A stretch of 64,000 nucleotides of DNA, from positions 1-64,000 of the forward strand of contig MU859073.1 of the NCBI GenBank assembly GCA_033297205.1. The letters run 5' to 3'. Positions 9,247 to 21,269 of this stretch are shown here, one piece after another. Each line of letters starts with the position of its first letter. Position 1 is the stretch's first letter. Under the pieces are notes generated by a model. That model did not search any database. It had not been told where the DNA came from and was given only the letters and a program-made list of their open reading frames with translations. The stretch comes from Pseudoneurospora amorphoporcata. Its lineage: Eukaryota > Ascomycota > Sordariomycetes > Sordariales > Sordariaceae. Made by a program: the position numbers and the translations under genes.

Positions 9247-12200
9247 TCCTTCTATTATATCTGCAACTACGCTGCAACTACGCTGCTTCCTTTAGCACTG
9301 CTGTCGTACCACCGCTTCCGCTCCGCTCTGCTACAAGTGCATAGTTCACTGTAGCATCCCTATACTAGTACTATCATTATAGGCTAGTTAGGGCATTGCA
9401 GCAAACAATGTAAAACAAATAGCTATTCTAAAAAGTAGATAGAGGAATATTTATAATTAAATATTTGCTAAGAGAGGAAATACTAATAAATAATCATACA
9501 AAACTTTTGAAACTAGAGAAACACGTAAGATTTATTAAATTGATAAGTATAATCTAGAAGAAGGTTCCCTAGGTATAAATACTATTACGAACATCACTAT
9601 ACAAATAGTAAACAGTATAAATAGCTTCAGCGGTCTTTCGGTCTATAGGAGTATATTAGTGGGTCCCGGGCACAGGGCACTGCCCCACTCGTGCTCTGGG
9701 TTTCTAGCTTACCATTTCTAGCCCTCCAGACGTTCCGCTTCCCTCTTTCTTTCCATAGCATCATCCATCATCTTTCATATCGATCACGTTATCCATCCGT
9801 TCGTGATCGCACAACATCTCACTACGATGGCCAACTTGCATCCAGGCCATCTTAGTCAGCTCGGCGGGATCCGGCAGAGATATTCCGCGAAACCGTGTCT
9901 CGGCGAGGGAGATTCGGCGCACAGCGCCCCTCAGGAGCAGCCAAGCCGGAGCTAATACCGGAAATCGGGCTTGGCGCGTCGATCCCGTAGACGGCCCCAG
10001 CAAGTTTGCCGAGAAGCCGGTGGTTGCGGTCTAAGGACCTCCGCCAACATGGTCAAAGCTCAGCCACCGAACGCTTGGCAAGGAACCCGGCGAACGGCTG
10101 CCATAGCCCGTTCCGACAACGTGATTCGGCACGGCGGCATGATGGTCGTCCGAGTCGCCCTATCGCTATCGCCCATTGAACCACAAGGTGACCAGGGTTG
10201 CCAAAAACTGGCCAAGGTCGCTCCCGCAGGATGAAGCTTTCGTCTTTTTCTGATTTTGCGCTGGGATCCGGGGGTTACCACTTACATGCCAAACACGACA
10301 AGCCTTGCCGCCATGACAGTACCGCATACCGTAGTGCTGCCGAGTCCGATGGTGTGCCTGACGAGTCAGCAATTTGAAAGCTTCTTCTTCTTCGGCGCCG
10401 GTTCCGCGGCCGGTGTGGGGGGTTCGGTGGCTGAACGGGAATGTGGGAGAGGCGGCTTGATGTGTACCACGGCTGTTAGATACGGGTTTAGGTACCCAGA
10501 ATTGAGTTACCGTGGGCGGATATCTGAGGCTCGAGCGTTTTGCCATAAACTCGAGTGAGGTCTGGGGAATTACCGGCACTGTGATTTGTGAAGGTCTGTG
10601 TCGGTGTAGGTACACCGAGGTGGCACATCCACGGTTGTCCATCACAGTCGCCCTTCCCCTGAAGATTATGAAATGCTTGGCTTCCAGGAATGGGATTTAC
10701 ACGTATAAGAGGGAATCTGTGCCGGTGGAGTAGCAGTGGCGGACATAGTCACAGTACGTACCTTCGGAGCAGAATTCATTCTGTTCTCTTGTTCGGATTA
10801 TTGATTGCTCGGGTGATCGGATCGTCAGGGCCAAAAAAATACAATGGTTGGAGAAATGATAAACCACTGATTAATACCCAAGAGTGGGAAACCGACGGTC
10901 CGGCTGCAAGCATCGAAAGATGTTTTGAGTGATCATGTCTGTGGCTGCCGAGAGTGCTTCCCAGATCTTAAGACAAGACGTCCAAAGTGGAAATGATGAT
11001 TCCTGCTTGTGATGAGCTCGGGCCCCTCTCGAGTCTCTTTTACTCTCCACTTCGTTTCCCCGGCCTCCATGTTTTTGTCGTAATTTCCCGACTGGCGGTC
11101 GTGCGCACGTGTGTTGGTCATTTCTCCTCATTTTCCCCAGGCCCTTTCGGCCCCGGATGAATGCGTAGATTCTGGGGAAGCCTGGAAGAGCCGTGTCCCA
11201 ACAGCGGTAACAGGGTCCCGTGATAGTTACACTTTTCGGGGTGCATGTGTGGGATTGGTTCCTAGCCGTGTCAACGTTAGCATCGATGGAAGCCATCACG
11301 GAAATTTTCCATGTTCGAGACCGGGCTGGCTTCCAATTCACCGTGAAGTTACTGAGAGGCTCGTAGACACTTGGGCCGGTGCTAGTGATTTCATGTCGAC
11401 TGCCTCTTCTGGCAGTCTGCAGCAGGCCGTTGGGTCATGGTCACCGTGTGCGACACGCATAACATAAAAAGCAGAAAAAAATCGGGGTAAAGAGGGAGCG
11501 ATCATCAAGCTGAGTGGTCCTGAGTGGTTGGGGTCACGGCCAACGTCCGAACAAGGGCCGAAAATCCACAAAAAGCAGCAGGGGGGACAACCATGAGAGA
11601 ATCTTAGAGGTCGCAGTTTGAGCCGCGGTCCACAGTGAGCATCAACGTTGCAGCAGTGCGGGTAGGAAATGGAGAGAGGCAGCGGGGAAATGGGGTTGCG
11701 GGGGTCTACCGAAGGGTGGTTGGAGCTGTTGGGGTCCGGCGGACTGTGGAGTATGAGACACTTCCCTTTGTTTAGGATTCACTATGACGCCTGCCTCAAG
11801 GGTCCTGTTCTTGGTCACGTCTTTGTTTCTGGACGTTGGTGACCATGTTAGCCAACGGCAACAAGAATGAATGCAAAAGCGAGCAAATACTTATGGAAAG
11901 AGCTGAGGCGCCACTGGACAGTGTGCCCGTACCGTGCAGCGGCAAACGCCACACCCGCATTCAGAAATTGTTAGTGAACTTGGCATGAACAGCGCTGCTT
12001 CCCTTCATTCGTCACATTTGCCAACTCCCAGGAACAGGCGCACAGACAGGGACAGGACGAGAGACAAGACTCGTGTCAAAAGGAGGCAACCTAGCACCAG
12101 CCACGGCTCATTATTAGGCCGGTCTTTGGCTGTCACGGTCTTAGCTGTCTTGGCTGTCTTGGCTGTCTTGGCGGGCTGTTGGTAAAAGCTGAGGACGAAA

Positions 12201-13532
12201 GAGTTTGGATGCAAAGTGCCCCACCATGACCTCATGTGCCCCACGCTACAGTGGGACTTCTCTTCTCCAGGCTTCGCGGCGTGGGCTCCAGTGGCTCCCA
12301 GGGGCCCAACTGGCAGGGCTCCTCCAACTGCGGGTGAAGTCCCGGGCCCCGACTGGGGAAAGGACTCTGCCGCTTACTCCACCATTTTCTTCACCTTCCC
12401 AATTTCATCTTTCAATCGTTGCCGTGCGTGGCTTCCATGTCGACCGGACGTGTTGAGGATCAAAGGATTGTAACGGTTGCTTCCCATCGCCCTGTGCCCA
12501 GAAAACAACGTGGTATGAATAAGCCAAACTGTGTGTGGTCTGTAGGCCCTTGCACGCGTAGGAATGGGAGCCCTGAACACAAAAAATGCAGCAGCTGGCT
12601 TATCAGGATACCACAGGGACGATCACGGTCCTGATCGTCATCTGCTCAGGCGTGCTTACCAGGTCGGCTGCAGTAGACCAAGGCGAAGGTGCAAGACGAT
12701 GGAAGTGATGTTCGCGGGCAACAAGGCTGTCTCTGTCCATCACAGATCCGAGATTCGAACGGGATTCCAGAACGGGACATGTCCTCCGTGAACTTGGACA
12801 GAAACCCCCAAATTCCTGGAAGCCACGACCCTGCATTTGCCAGTTGCCTCGGGTGTCTTGGCTAACGACAATGGAAGGAACCATCAAGAATGCACAGATT
12901 CGCCGCGGATAGCCTCTTCAGGCGATAGAAGACCATTTTGCAAACAACGGAAAGAGCGAGAGCCTCCAAAACTAAGGTTGGAAAGAAGGGGGTCAATACG
13001 ACTGGATACACTACGACCCAAATACCGCTCCAAACCGGGGTCATAGTAACGCACAATCTTCACCGTGTGTACTTCGATGGAACCCCTCCAGCCAGCAAAT
13101 CAGAGTTCACCGAGTACGATGTGGCCCCAATGGAGACAAGATGAACACTTTCACTTTGTCTGCTTCCCCGTAGTTCACCCGCTGCCCTCCCCGCGCACGA
13201 CTCCGACTCTGTGATCGTCCCCCGTTCTCCACGCACCCGACATCTACGAGTCCCACCGCCTGTCACTTGGTTTCACAACGCAATGGGACGCCGTTGGGGT
13301 CCTCGCAAGGCCCTGGCAAAAAAGATGTTCATACTCACACTGAACATGGGCGACATGGGACCTCTCCTTGTTTTTGATTCGTCTTGGCCTGCGGTCATGG
13401 TGTCCGCCTCCCATGCCTGAGTTCGACGTCCATCAAGTTTAAATATCCACGGCCTCGCTCCCACCCCAGAGCTTGAGTCCTGATATCGGATTCCGTCATC
13501 CGTCACATTCCATCCCATCGAGCCAACCCAAT
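9247..13532. other. Long gene-free stretch upstream of the sugar transporter
   Basis: From 9247 to about 9650 the DNA is still AT-rich and repeat-like. From 9650 to 13532 composition is balanced, with no reading frame showing recognisable domains. The longest frames (for example 10166-10645 minus and 10871-11341 minus) lack any family motif or conserved intron pattern. The last few hundred bases presumably hold the transporter promoter. A long unannotated transcript or extended regulatory region is possible but not shown. Confidence 0.5.
12141..12171 (+). repeat. 9-bp tandem repeat (ttggctgtc)
   Basis: Three adjacent units ttagctgtc, ttggctgtc, ttggctgtc followed by a partial unit, with a related ttggctgtc 16 bp upstream. 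It lies in non-coding DNA. Confidence 0.85.
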
Positions 13533-15342
13533 ATGGCGCCTCCAAAGTTCCTGGGCCTCTCAGGCCGACCACTCTCTCTAGCGGTCTCGACTGTAGCCAC
13601 CACTGGCTTCCTTCTTTTCGGCTATGACCAAGGGTGAGTAGTCACCAACATGAGCCTTACCCATGAAAAGATGCAAGGCAAATGCTAACGGACTCGCAAC
13701 AGTGTCATGAGCGGTATCATTACCGCCCCCGCTTTCAACAACTTCTTTCAAGAAACCAAAGACAACTCGACCATGCAGGGTCTCATCACTGCTATCTACG
13801 AAATCGGATGCTTGCTCGGTGCCATGTTTGTCCTCTGGACCGGCGATATGCTGGGTAGACGCAAGAATATCATTGTGGGCGCCTTCATCATGGCTCTCGG
13901 TGTCATTATTCAGGTTACTTGCCAGGCCGGCTCCAGCCCTTTTGCTCAACTGTTCGTCGGCAGAGTCGTTATGGGTTTCGGCAACGGCATGAACACATCG
14001 ACCATTCCTACTTACCAAGGTAAGTCCCAGCTTTTAACAACCATCAAACAACAAAAAATACTAACATATTTTTGCAGCCGAATGCTCCAAGACATCGAAC
14101 CGTGGTCTTCTTATTTGCATTGAAGGTGGTGTCATTGCCTTTGGCACCTTGATTGCCTACTGGATCGACTACGGCGCGTCTTACGGTCCCGATGACCTCG
14201 TTTGGCGTTTTCCCATCGCTTTCCAGCTCATCTTCGCCATCTTCATCTGCATCCCCATGTTCTTCCTTCCCGAGTCTCCCAGATGGCTTCTCAGCCACGG
14301 CCGCACCCAGGACGCCGAGAGAGTCATTGCTGCTCTCCGCGGTTACGAGATCGACGGTCCCGAGACCATCCAGGAGCGCAACCTTATTGTCGACTCCCTC
14401 CGTGCTTCCGGCGGTTTCGGCCAGAAGAGCACTCCCTTCAAGGCTCTCTTCACTGGCGGCAAGACCCAGCATTTCCGTCGTCTCTTGCTCGGCTCTAGCT
14501 CCCAGATCATGCAGCAAGTCGGTGGTTGCAACGCCGTCATCTACTACTTCCCCATTCTCTTCCAGGATTCCATTGGCGAGACCCACAACATGTCCATGTT
14601 GCTGGGTGGTGTCAACATGGTTGTCTACTCCATTTTCGCTACCGTCTCCTGGTTCGTCATTGAGCGCGTTGGTCGCCGTCGTCTGTTCTTGATTGGTAGC
14701 ATTGGCCAGATGCTCTCCATGGTCCTCGTTTTCGCCTGCTTGATCCCCGGCGACCCCATGACGGCCCGCGGTGCCGCCGTCGGTCTCTTCACCTACATCG
14801 CCTTCTTCGGTGCCACCTGGCTTCCCCTCCCCTGGCTCTATCCCGCCGAGGTCAACCCGATCCGCACCCGTGGAAAGGCCAACGCCGTGTCTACCTGCTC
14901 CAACTGGATGTTCAACTTCCTCATCGTCATGGTCACTCCCATCATGGTCGACAAGATCGGCTGGGGAACTTACCTCTTCTTCGCCTGCATGAACGCCATC
15001 TTCATTCCTATCATCTACTTCTTCTACCCCGAGACGGCCCGCCGCTCGCTCGAGGAGATCGACATCATCTTCGCCAAGGGCTATGTCGACAAGATTTCGT
15101 ACGTCAAGGCCGCCAAGGAGCTGCCTCATCTCGCTCCCGAGGAGATCGAGGTCTATGCCAACAGGTATGGCCTTGTCGACAGCGATTCCAACGGCGAGGG
15201 TGGTAACCGCCGCGACGAGGAGAAGTCGCGCGACCGCACCGACCAGAGCGACAGCGACTCCCCCGCCCACGTCGATGTTGTCGACGAGCACGGTGTTGAG
15301 TCCGGCTTCGGTGATGGTATCAACACCAAGACCAAGCGTTAA
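13533..15342 (+). CDS. MFS sugar (hexose/pentose) transporter
   Basis: CDS join(13533..13633,13703..14019,14078..15342), 560 residues, both introns GT-AG and in phase. Sugar-porter signatures are present: GRR in the first cytoplasmic loop (DMLGRRKN), PESPRWLL after TM6, ERVGRRRLFL in the second half, and PETARRSLEEID after TM12. The QQVGGCNAVIYYFPILFQ segment is typical of the family. It moves monosaccharides across the plasma membrane by facilitated or proton-coupled transport; which sugar cannot be read from sequence. The C-terminal tail (about the last 50 residues) is hydrophilic and D/E/R/S-rich. The overall sequence resembles a Neurospora transporter I recall as NCU00821, studied for pentose uptake, which needs a search. 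It has about 4 kb of gene-free DNA upstream. Confidence 0.95.
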
Positions 15343-16932
15343 TGAGTTGAAGAAGTCTTTATTATGACATGACTGGTTGGAAAAAACGAAAAATGAAAAT
15401 GAGGAGGTGACTGATTGGGATATGCATACGCAACGACGAAGCATTGATGAAGAAAGAGATGGAAGAAAGAGAGGGTTTTTATGGCCATAGCCCTTGTGTG
15501 ATGATGATACCCGCCGGGTTTTTGGTTTTGTTGCTGTTGGGAACCTGTCAGTCATGTTCTTTGACAGCTTCCCTCAGTCATGTGTTTGTGGTTTACTGGC
15601 GCCATTGCGTGCGGCCTTGTTTTCTGCTTTTTCCTTCCTTTTTTGCATTATTTGCATTATACCTCTGCTTGATGGTTTTGGTGTATAAATACCCCCGCGT
15701 ATACCCCGTAGAAATCGAGTACTTTGGTCGATAGATGGACTAATTAGATACTAGATCTTTTTGGCTCCTACCTATCTTGAATACCAAAAAAATCATTATA
15801 CAATGTTTGTCTGGTTGTTGAATGCAGTGCATGTGATGCTTTCGAGATGAGAACGACTTACTCGCACCCATAATTCCCGAGGGTTAGGGTTATTGGTAGT
15901 TCACCCCCAAATTTCCACTTCGTCCCTTTCATCACACGTCACATTGCACCTCTTCTCAAGCTCTGTACGTCGCATCACCGCTCGTTGTGATGCAGTCGAA
16001 TCATGTCAAGAATATTACACATGGGAAACTTGGAAATTACTCCCAAACGGCCGTATTTTATTACAGAATATTGGTGGAGGGAAGGTATGATGGATGCAGG
16101 TAGGTTCTTTCTCATCGAGATTTCTGCACTTGCCAGAAACTGATGACTCCAGTGACCGGACTGACCTCGAATGGCAAGCGCGCAAGTGAGGCGCCGGGCA
16201 TTTCTTTGTGATTCTTGAACTTACAATGACCACTCCCAACAGGAACAACAGCCATTGTTCACGTACGCGCCGCTTGAACAGCCAACCGACACCTGTCATA
16301 CACCACCCGTTTTCTCAACGTCCTTTGATCTTCCCCAGAGATTCTCTCATCTTAACCGCCTATTCCATTGAGTCAGGCTTTTGCATACCATCACCGACTA
16401 CTTTGTCTGGCCTGACACGATCTCTTTGCTGTCTCGCCTTGTGCAAACATGACCCGCCGAGCCCCTCCCCATTCAATGTTTGATGTCAGACCGTCAGACC
16501 TCTCACATGGTCTGGAGCAGAACAAAAACTCGACCGCTTTCCTGTCGTCTCAGCTGACCGGTGCGCTTAGTTGCAAGTTCTATACTTTTCCCGTCTCTCC
16601 CCGCTTTCCCCAGATTCCCTTTTCAATGTCGGTTTACCACGAGTTACGATGCGGCGCCTGACACATGCCAGTGAACAAGAAGCTGAAACCGTTGGCGTCT
16701 AATATACCTCAGGATGTTTGCCCCCGGTCCTGGTGTGGTTCACACTGCAATGTGGGAAATGCACCCTTTACTATAACATCCTTGTCCTGGTGACCGACTG
16801 GACCAATTGGTATCGAAAAGTTATATATAAAACTCCTGCCCTGAAGTTTGAAGTTATTGCATCCGGCTTTCTTGAGTTACTTACTTTCACATCTCGATCA
16901 TTACAGGCTGGGCCTACGGCAACTGACACAAG
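15343..16932. other. Intergenic DNA between transporter and AA11 LPMO
   Basis: About 1.6 kb, holding the transporter 3' UTR and the LPMO promoter. It contains a telobox-like gagggttagggtt at about 15880-15892 and a TATA box at 16821. No coding frame with recognisable motifs is seen. Confidence 0.5.
16821..16832 (+). promoter_or_regulatory. TATA box of the AA11 LPMO gene
   Basis: The motif ttatatataaaa lies about 100 bp upstream of the ATG at 16933, a plausible core-promoter position for a strongly regulated secreted enzyme. The start site itself cannot be seen. Confidence 0.6.
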
Positions 16933-18489
16933 ATGGTCAACTTTTTCACGAGCACGGCTGCTGCTGCGCTTCTATTTACCAGTGTCCAAGGGCACATGGT
17001 GATGAATACACCTCATTCCTACAATCTTTACAATGGATCCGGACCCGACTTGGTGCAAGTCGACCCCCTGGATGGCGTGCAATACAAATACCCATGCCAG
17101 AACCACTACCGCGTTGAAGAGCGCGGCACAGTAAAGGTCGGTGATGTTCAGTTGGTCAATTTCACTGGAGGTGCTCAGCACGGCGGCGGGTCTTGTCAGT
17201 TCAGCATTTCATACGACGACCCAGAGCAGTCGAACGGATGGAATACTTCGGCCACCTTCAAGACCATCTACACCATTATCGGCGGGTGCCCAGCAAAGTT
17301 TTCAGATGACCAGGAGCGTAGCGGCTCAAATCTGCCATTGGTGGCCCAGAAGGACCCATCACAAAGACTCGAGACTTTACACTGCAATGACGATAAGGGC
17401 CTTGACTGCACCCGGTCGTTCATGATTCCCATTCCTGACTTGTGAGTACCTACTAACCTTCGCCTAGTGTTGAGTCCTATCCCACCATTCCAAGAACAGT
17501 CAACTAACTCACCCACTACAGTTTACCCCCCGGCAAGGCAACCTTTGCTTGGACTTGGTTCAACAAGATCGGAAACAGAGAGATGTACATGTAAGTCATT
17601 CCTGCCTTCCTTCCATTCCGTAGGTATCAACTTAAAGCAACCCACACCCAAGCCACACCTTCCTCTTTGAACCATCCAAGTCACCACAACATGATCGCAT
17701 CAATAAAAGAAAGAAAAACCCACTGACACCTCTTCGCACAAAAGGAACTGTGCGCCTATCGAAATCACTGGCGGCACTCCCTCGAAAGAAAAGTTCAACG
17801 CGCTCCCCAACATCTTCGTTGCCAACATCCCCAAGCAAACGGACATTCCCGGCTATGACGGGTGCTTCACCGGCGACGGTGCCAAGAACGTAGTCAACAT
17901 CCCTAACCCGGGCGAGTTTGGCAGAGTCGGCGACAAACTCGAAGCCCCTAACCCGCCAGCCTCCGGCAAGCTCTGCGACATGCCTCCTGCCACTGCCGTG
18001 CCCAATTTCAAAGAGGACAAGAGAACATTGATGGAAGGTGGTGGTGCTAATGGTGGACCAACTGCTCTTGGGGCTTCTGCCACCACTCCAAGCACCGCAA
18101 AGCCACCAGCTGTGATCACTACCTCTGCTAAGGTCGAAAGCGTCACCGGCAGCACGTTCGTCACTGTTCCTAGCGATGGGCTAGCACCAACTGCTACGGC
18201 TGGCGCTTCTGGTAGTGCTGGTGGCGGTGCTACTGAGTCCGGATCCGCATCCGGGGGAGGAGAATGCCATGACTCCAACGCAGAGGTCACTTCTACGGTA
18301 ACGGCAGACATGACACTACAGGTAACAGTGACTACCAATGGTCCACCATCCGCTTCTGCTCCTGCTTCTGCTCCTGTTGCTGCTGCTACCAGCCAAGCTG
18401 CAGGCGGTTCAGGCAAACCTGAAAAGAAGCAGTGTGAAAAGGATCAAGTGGCCATCTGCTTTGACGACGACACACTTTGGCATATGTGA
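16933..18489 (+). CDS. AA11-type lytic polysaccharide monooxygenase, C-terminal module apparently frameshifted
   Basis: CDS join(16933..17441,17522..17590,17745..18489), 440 residues as read. A 20-residue signal peptide ends in SVQG and leaves His21 as the N-terminal copper ligand (HMVMNTP). The second His of the histidine brace is His83 in AQHGGGSC, and the axial Tyr is probably Tyr192 in NREMYMNCAP. WTWFNKIGNREMYMN is characteristic of AA11, a chitin-oxidising family. After about residue 260 comes a Ser/Thr/Ala/Gly-rich linker, then the start of a Cys module (CEKDQVAIC). The frame stops at 18487-18489, but the +1 frame continues with GICDNGWAVAQQ and GTRCENG, as expected for the rest of an X278-like module. 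This suggests a single-base insertion near 18475, or a sequencing error. The protein is secreted. Confidence 0.88.
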
Positions 18490-18855
18490 CAATGGGTGGG
18501 CAGTTGCCCAGCAGGTGTCTAAGGGGACGAGATGCGAGAATGGCTTGTTGGTGCACTCGGCGGTGAGAAGGAGGGTGGGAAGAGGGAGGTCAGAGAGAGT
18601 TATGCCGCGGGGGAGAGGCGCGCGCATGCTAGGAGGCATTTGAAGAAGAGGAGGGGTGGGAGGTCGTTTTGAGAGCGGTATGGAGCACAGGGTAGAAAGG
18701 GCACGGGGAGGATCTCATGAAGGGACTGTAACGATGGTTATCTTGGGGCATGTAGGTCAGTTGTATTTTGCGTTGCATCATTTGCGTGTTTTTCTTTTCA
18801 ATTCATAGTGGCAGGTCCGGCACCTTCTGCTGGTAGCCATATTTGCATCACTTAA

Positions 18856-18904
18856 GGCTCTTTATTTGACTTAACATTCACGGACGAGAGACTGGTGAGG
18901 TGCA
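18856..18904 (+). repeat. Direct repeat, copy 1
   Basis: About 49 bp containing cattcacggacgagag (18875-18890), repeated 216 bp further on with a few mismatches. Confidence 0.85.
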
Positions 18905-19074
18905 TGATATGAGCCGTTCCCTAGGGAGTATCATATGGTAAGGGGTCGTATGAGGTACTCCATCCTTGTAGATAGGTACAAGTAATCATTGTAGCACGAA
19001 CTGTGGAAGAAGCTGGAGAAGAAGCCTAACTATAAATACATGGAGGTGAGTGGCAGGGATATCAATCCCTAACA

Positions 19075-19122
19075 GGCTCTCTTTACTTCACATTCACGGA
19101 CGAGAGAGGGGTGAAGTGCAAG
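19075..19122 (+). repeat. Direct repeat, copy 2
   Basis: Contains the same core cattcacggacgagag (19091-19106), flanked by ggctct upstream and gtgaagtgca downstream that correspond to copy 1. Confidence 0.85.
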
Positions 19123-19349
19123 TAACCTGTGTACAATTCAGGAGTGTCGCCGGCGACAAGAATATATAGAGAATCTCGATATTCATGTAACATTCTATCC
19201 TTATTAATCACTTCGATGTATGGTATGGTATATCCTTCAACAATCAAATATGTGTCCCAAAATGCAGCAAGCCGCCCTAACCCAAGAACCTAACTCAAAA
19301 GCCAAAACTCAAACTAAAAACGTTGGAAACCACTATCATTACAAATATC

Positions 19350-21269
19350 TCAAATCCACTCAGGATACCCCCCCTTGCTGTCCACCATCCTCTCATCCCA
19401 AGTACTCTTCCAAGGAGGTGGAGCGCGCTTAGCAGGACTCCGCCATCCACTCATCGCACTCAACGACGATAACTGAGACCCGCTCTTCTTTGAGAAACAA
19501 GAAGAGGTGGTAGAAGCAGAGACCGAGAGAGTAGGAACGGTCGAGATGGAGGTAGCCATCGACGAAGAAGAAGAACAAGCCGTAGTCCAAGCCTTGATCG
19601 ACTCGGCAGTCTCAGCCATCAAATCAGTCGTCTCGGCCGTCGAAGCTCTCGATAGCCGAGAAGAAGCAGCTAGAGAAGCAGCAGATTGCAGGGAAGAAGT
19701 CTCCTCATCCTCCCTCGTTGCCAAGGCAGCCTCCTCCAACGACAGACAATTCCAGCTCACAATCTCGTCCTCGATTAGTGCGATGGTACTTTTTGATTTA
19801 CACGATGACATCAAGGGCGTCATCCGCTTAGGGGACCTCGGGGGAATGGTAGGGGGCACCGACGGCACCAGCGGCAAACCTTCCAAAGCAGCCAACGTGC
19901 AGGCGTCTAGTGTCCGCCTTGCTGCTGACCCCGAGCATCTGGGCTCGGGCTCGGGCTGAGGTTCGTCAGCTCGATCAAAGGCTTGATCCAAGAAAGTAGA
20001 CACGCCCAACTCCTCAAAGAGGGCATGAGCCTCAGGCCATCCGGCTAAAAAGGGGGTCAAGAACGCTTCTGGGACTTTATCCTGGGACAGGCGTTCGTTG
20101 CGCTCGACAAGTCTGGAGAATATCCAGAAGATTACGTTTGCTGCTTCTTCTACCCTCCGCTTGGACTCGCGGACCGCTGCTTCGGTTTCTGGCTGATGAT
20201 AGGGATTGGCTACTTCGGTGATGAAACCCTCGATCAACATCCCCAACAGCGCCGGGAGGGTAACCACCGCCGCTGTCGTCTTGAGAACCTTTTTCTCGGC
20301 TTCGGCCCAGGTACCTTTTACTGCCACTGGCATCATAGTCCCGCCTTCTTTTCCGACGAGGTCGTCGTGACCACCCAATGTTAAACCCATTCGCTGGGCA
20401 GTTTTGACTGTCACCTCTTTTACTTTCCCCTCTTTTCCGTCACCTTTCCTAGGAAGAGGCGTCTCAAAGGAACACCCTCTAACACCAGAAATCACAACCG
20501 TCCACCCCTGCGTCTTCGCCCATGACAAGATAATCTCTTCGTTACCATTTGGACAGACGATGCTGACGTTTTCCGGGGGGTTCTGGCGGTACCCCCACAC
20601 ATAGAGCGCCGCACGGCCGCAGACGGCGTAGTGAGTATGTCGGAGAGCTTTTTCGAGGAGGGAGAGGAGAGTTAGGAATTCGGTTTCTTGCTCGGTTTCC
20701 TGCTGTTGTTGTTTGAGAGTTTGAGTCTGGGCTGGAGGCTGGTGAGCGGGGGGGTAACCCTTGGCGGAGGGGCCCTTTTGGGACTGAGGGATGAATGCTG
20801 CCGTTGGGAAGGGAAACATGGGGTCTTGGAATAGGGGAACGGGAGGGAGAGGTTTGTAGATGTCGGGAGGAGAAGGGCGTGAGAGCGAGGTCGTCGGTGC
20901 TGAGGCGGGTGATGGATGCTGTAAGAATTTCTTATTCGCTTCAACTTGTGTCCTCTTGTTAGCTTGGGGTTCAACTTCTGGAGGAAAACCGAGGCGAATG
21001 GGACGCGGACGAGGAGAGTTAGGAGGGGGAGCAGGAGGATTAGGGGGTAGATACCCGATGTTCGTCTGTTTCCGAGTGATATTGATGGCAGAGGTCCTAT
21101 GGTAATGGCCTTTCCGGGGCAGCATCGTTTTATCTTGACGGCTTCCTTTCTGGCTGCCGTTGGGGCCGTCGGCTTTGTTGCCGTGTCTTTGAACATGGCT
21201 GTTCTTGTTGGGTTGCGTAACGCAGAACAAATGGCTCAGAGTCGTCTTCAAGTAAGCCGTGAAAGTCAT
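19350..21269 (-). CDS. Fungus-specific protein of unknown function
   Basis: Single exon, 639 residues from the first ATG at 21269; the frame is open further upstream but has no earlier ATG. Residues 70-200 are Pro- and Gln-rich and probably disordered. The more ordered part begins near EFLTLLSLLEKALRHTHYAV, then CGRAALYVWGYR and VSIVCPNGNEEIILSWAKT. That pattern is reminiscent of a fungal family with a minimal nucleotidyltransferase-like fold (AVCGxxAL then SIICP), but the catalytic acids cannot be assigned, so no function is given. Residues after about 450 are Ser/Thr/Ala-rich. Internal start sites (for example MLPRKG) are possible. It faces away from rpn11, which is on the same strand 0.5 kb further right. 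Confidence 0.65.
   Translation of the reverse strand: MTFTAYLKTTLSHLFCVTQPNKNSHVQRHGNKADGPNGSQKGSRQDKTMLPRKGHYHRTSAINITRKQTNIGYLPPNPPAPPPNSPRPRPIRLGFPPEVEPQANKRTQVEANKKFLQHPSPASAPTTSLSRPSPPDIYKPLPPVPLFQDPMFPFPTAAFIPQSQKGPSAKGYPPAHQPPAQTQTLKQQQQETEQETEFLTLLSLLEKALRHTHYAVCGRAALYVWGYRQNPPENVSIVCPNGNEEIILSWAKTQGWTVVISGVRGCSFETPLPRKGDGKEGKVKEVTVKTAQRMGLTLGGHDDLVGKEGGTMMPVAVKGTWAEAEKKVLKTTAAVVTLPALLGMLIEGFITEVANPYHQPETEAAVRESKRRVEEAANVIFWIFSRLVERNERLSQDKVPEAFLTPFLAGWPEAHALFEELGVSTFLDQAFDRADEPQPEPEPRCSGSAARRTLDACTLAALEGLPLVPSVPPTIPPRSPKRMTPLMSSCKSKSTIALIEDEIVSWNCLSLEEAALATREDEETSSLQSAASLAASSRLSRASTAETTDLMAETAESIKAWTTACSSSSSMATSISTVPTLSVSASTTSSCFSKKSGSQLSSLSAMSGWRSPAKRAPPPWKSTWDERMVDSKGGYPEWI

Larger units (their letters stand above)
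18490..19349. other. Intergenic DNA downstream of the LPMO, with direct repeats
   Basis: About 860 bp. The first 150 bp would encode the lost end of the LPMO module in the +1 frame (stop near 18643). The remainder is non-coding and holds the direct-repeat pair described separately. Confidence 0.5.

Noticed and set aside
10166..10645. 159-residue minus-strand frame in the gene-free stretch
   Set aside because: No recognisable domain, odd composition, and overlapping frames of similar length on the other strand.
12744..12765. gattcgaac resembling a tRNA B box on the minus strand
   Set aside because: No pairing T-stem, no A box at the right distance and no acceptor stem.
14044..15555. 503-residue open frame on the minus strand
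   Set aside because: It is the antisense shadow of the sugar transporter exon; its composition is biased and it has no motif.
16933..18489. Calling the AA11 gene a pseudogene because of the frameshift
   Set aside because: The whole catalytic domain with its copper site is intact and only the C-terminal accessory module is affected.
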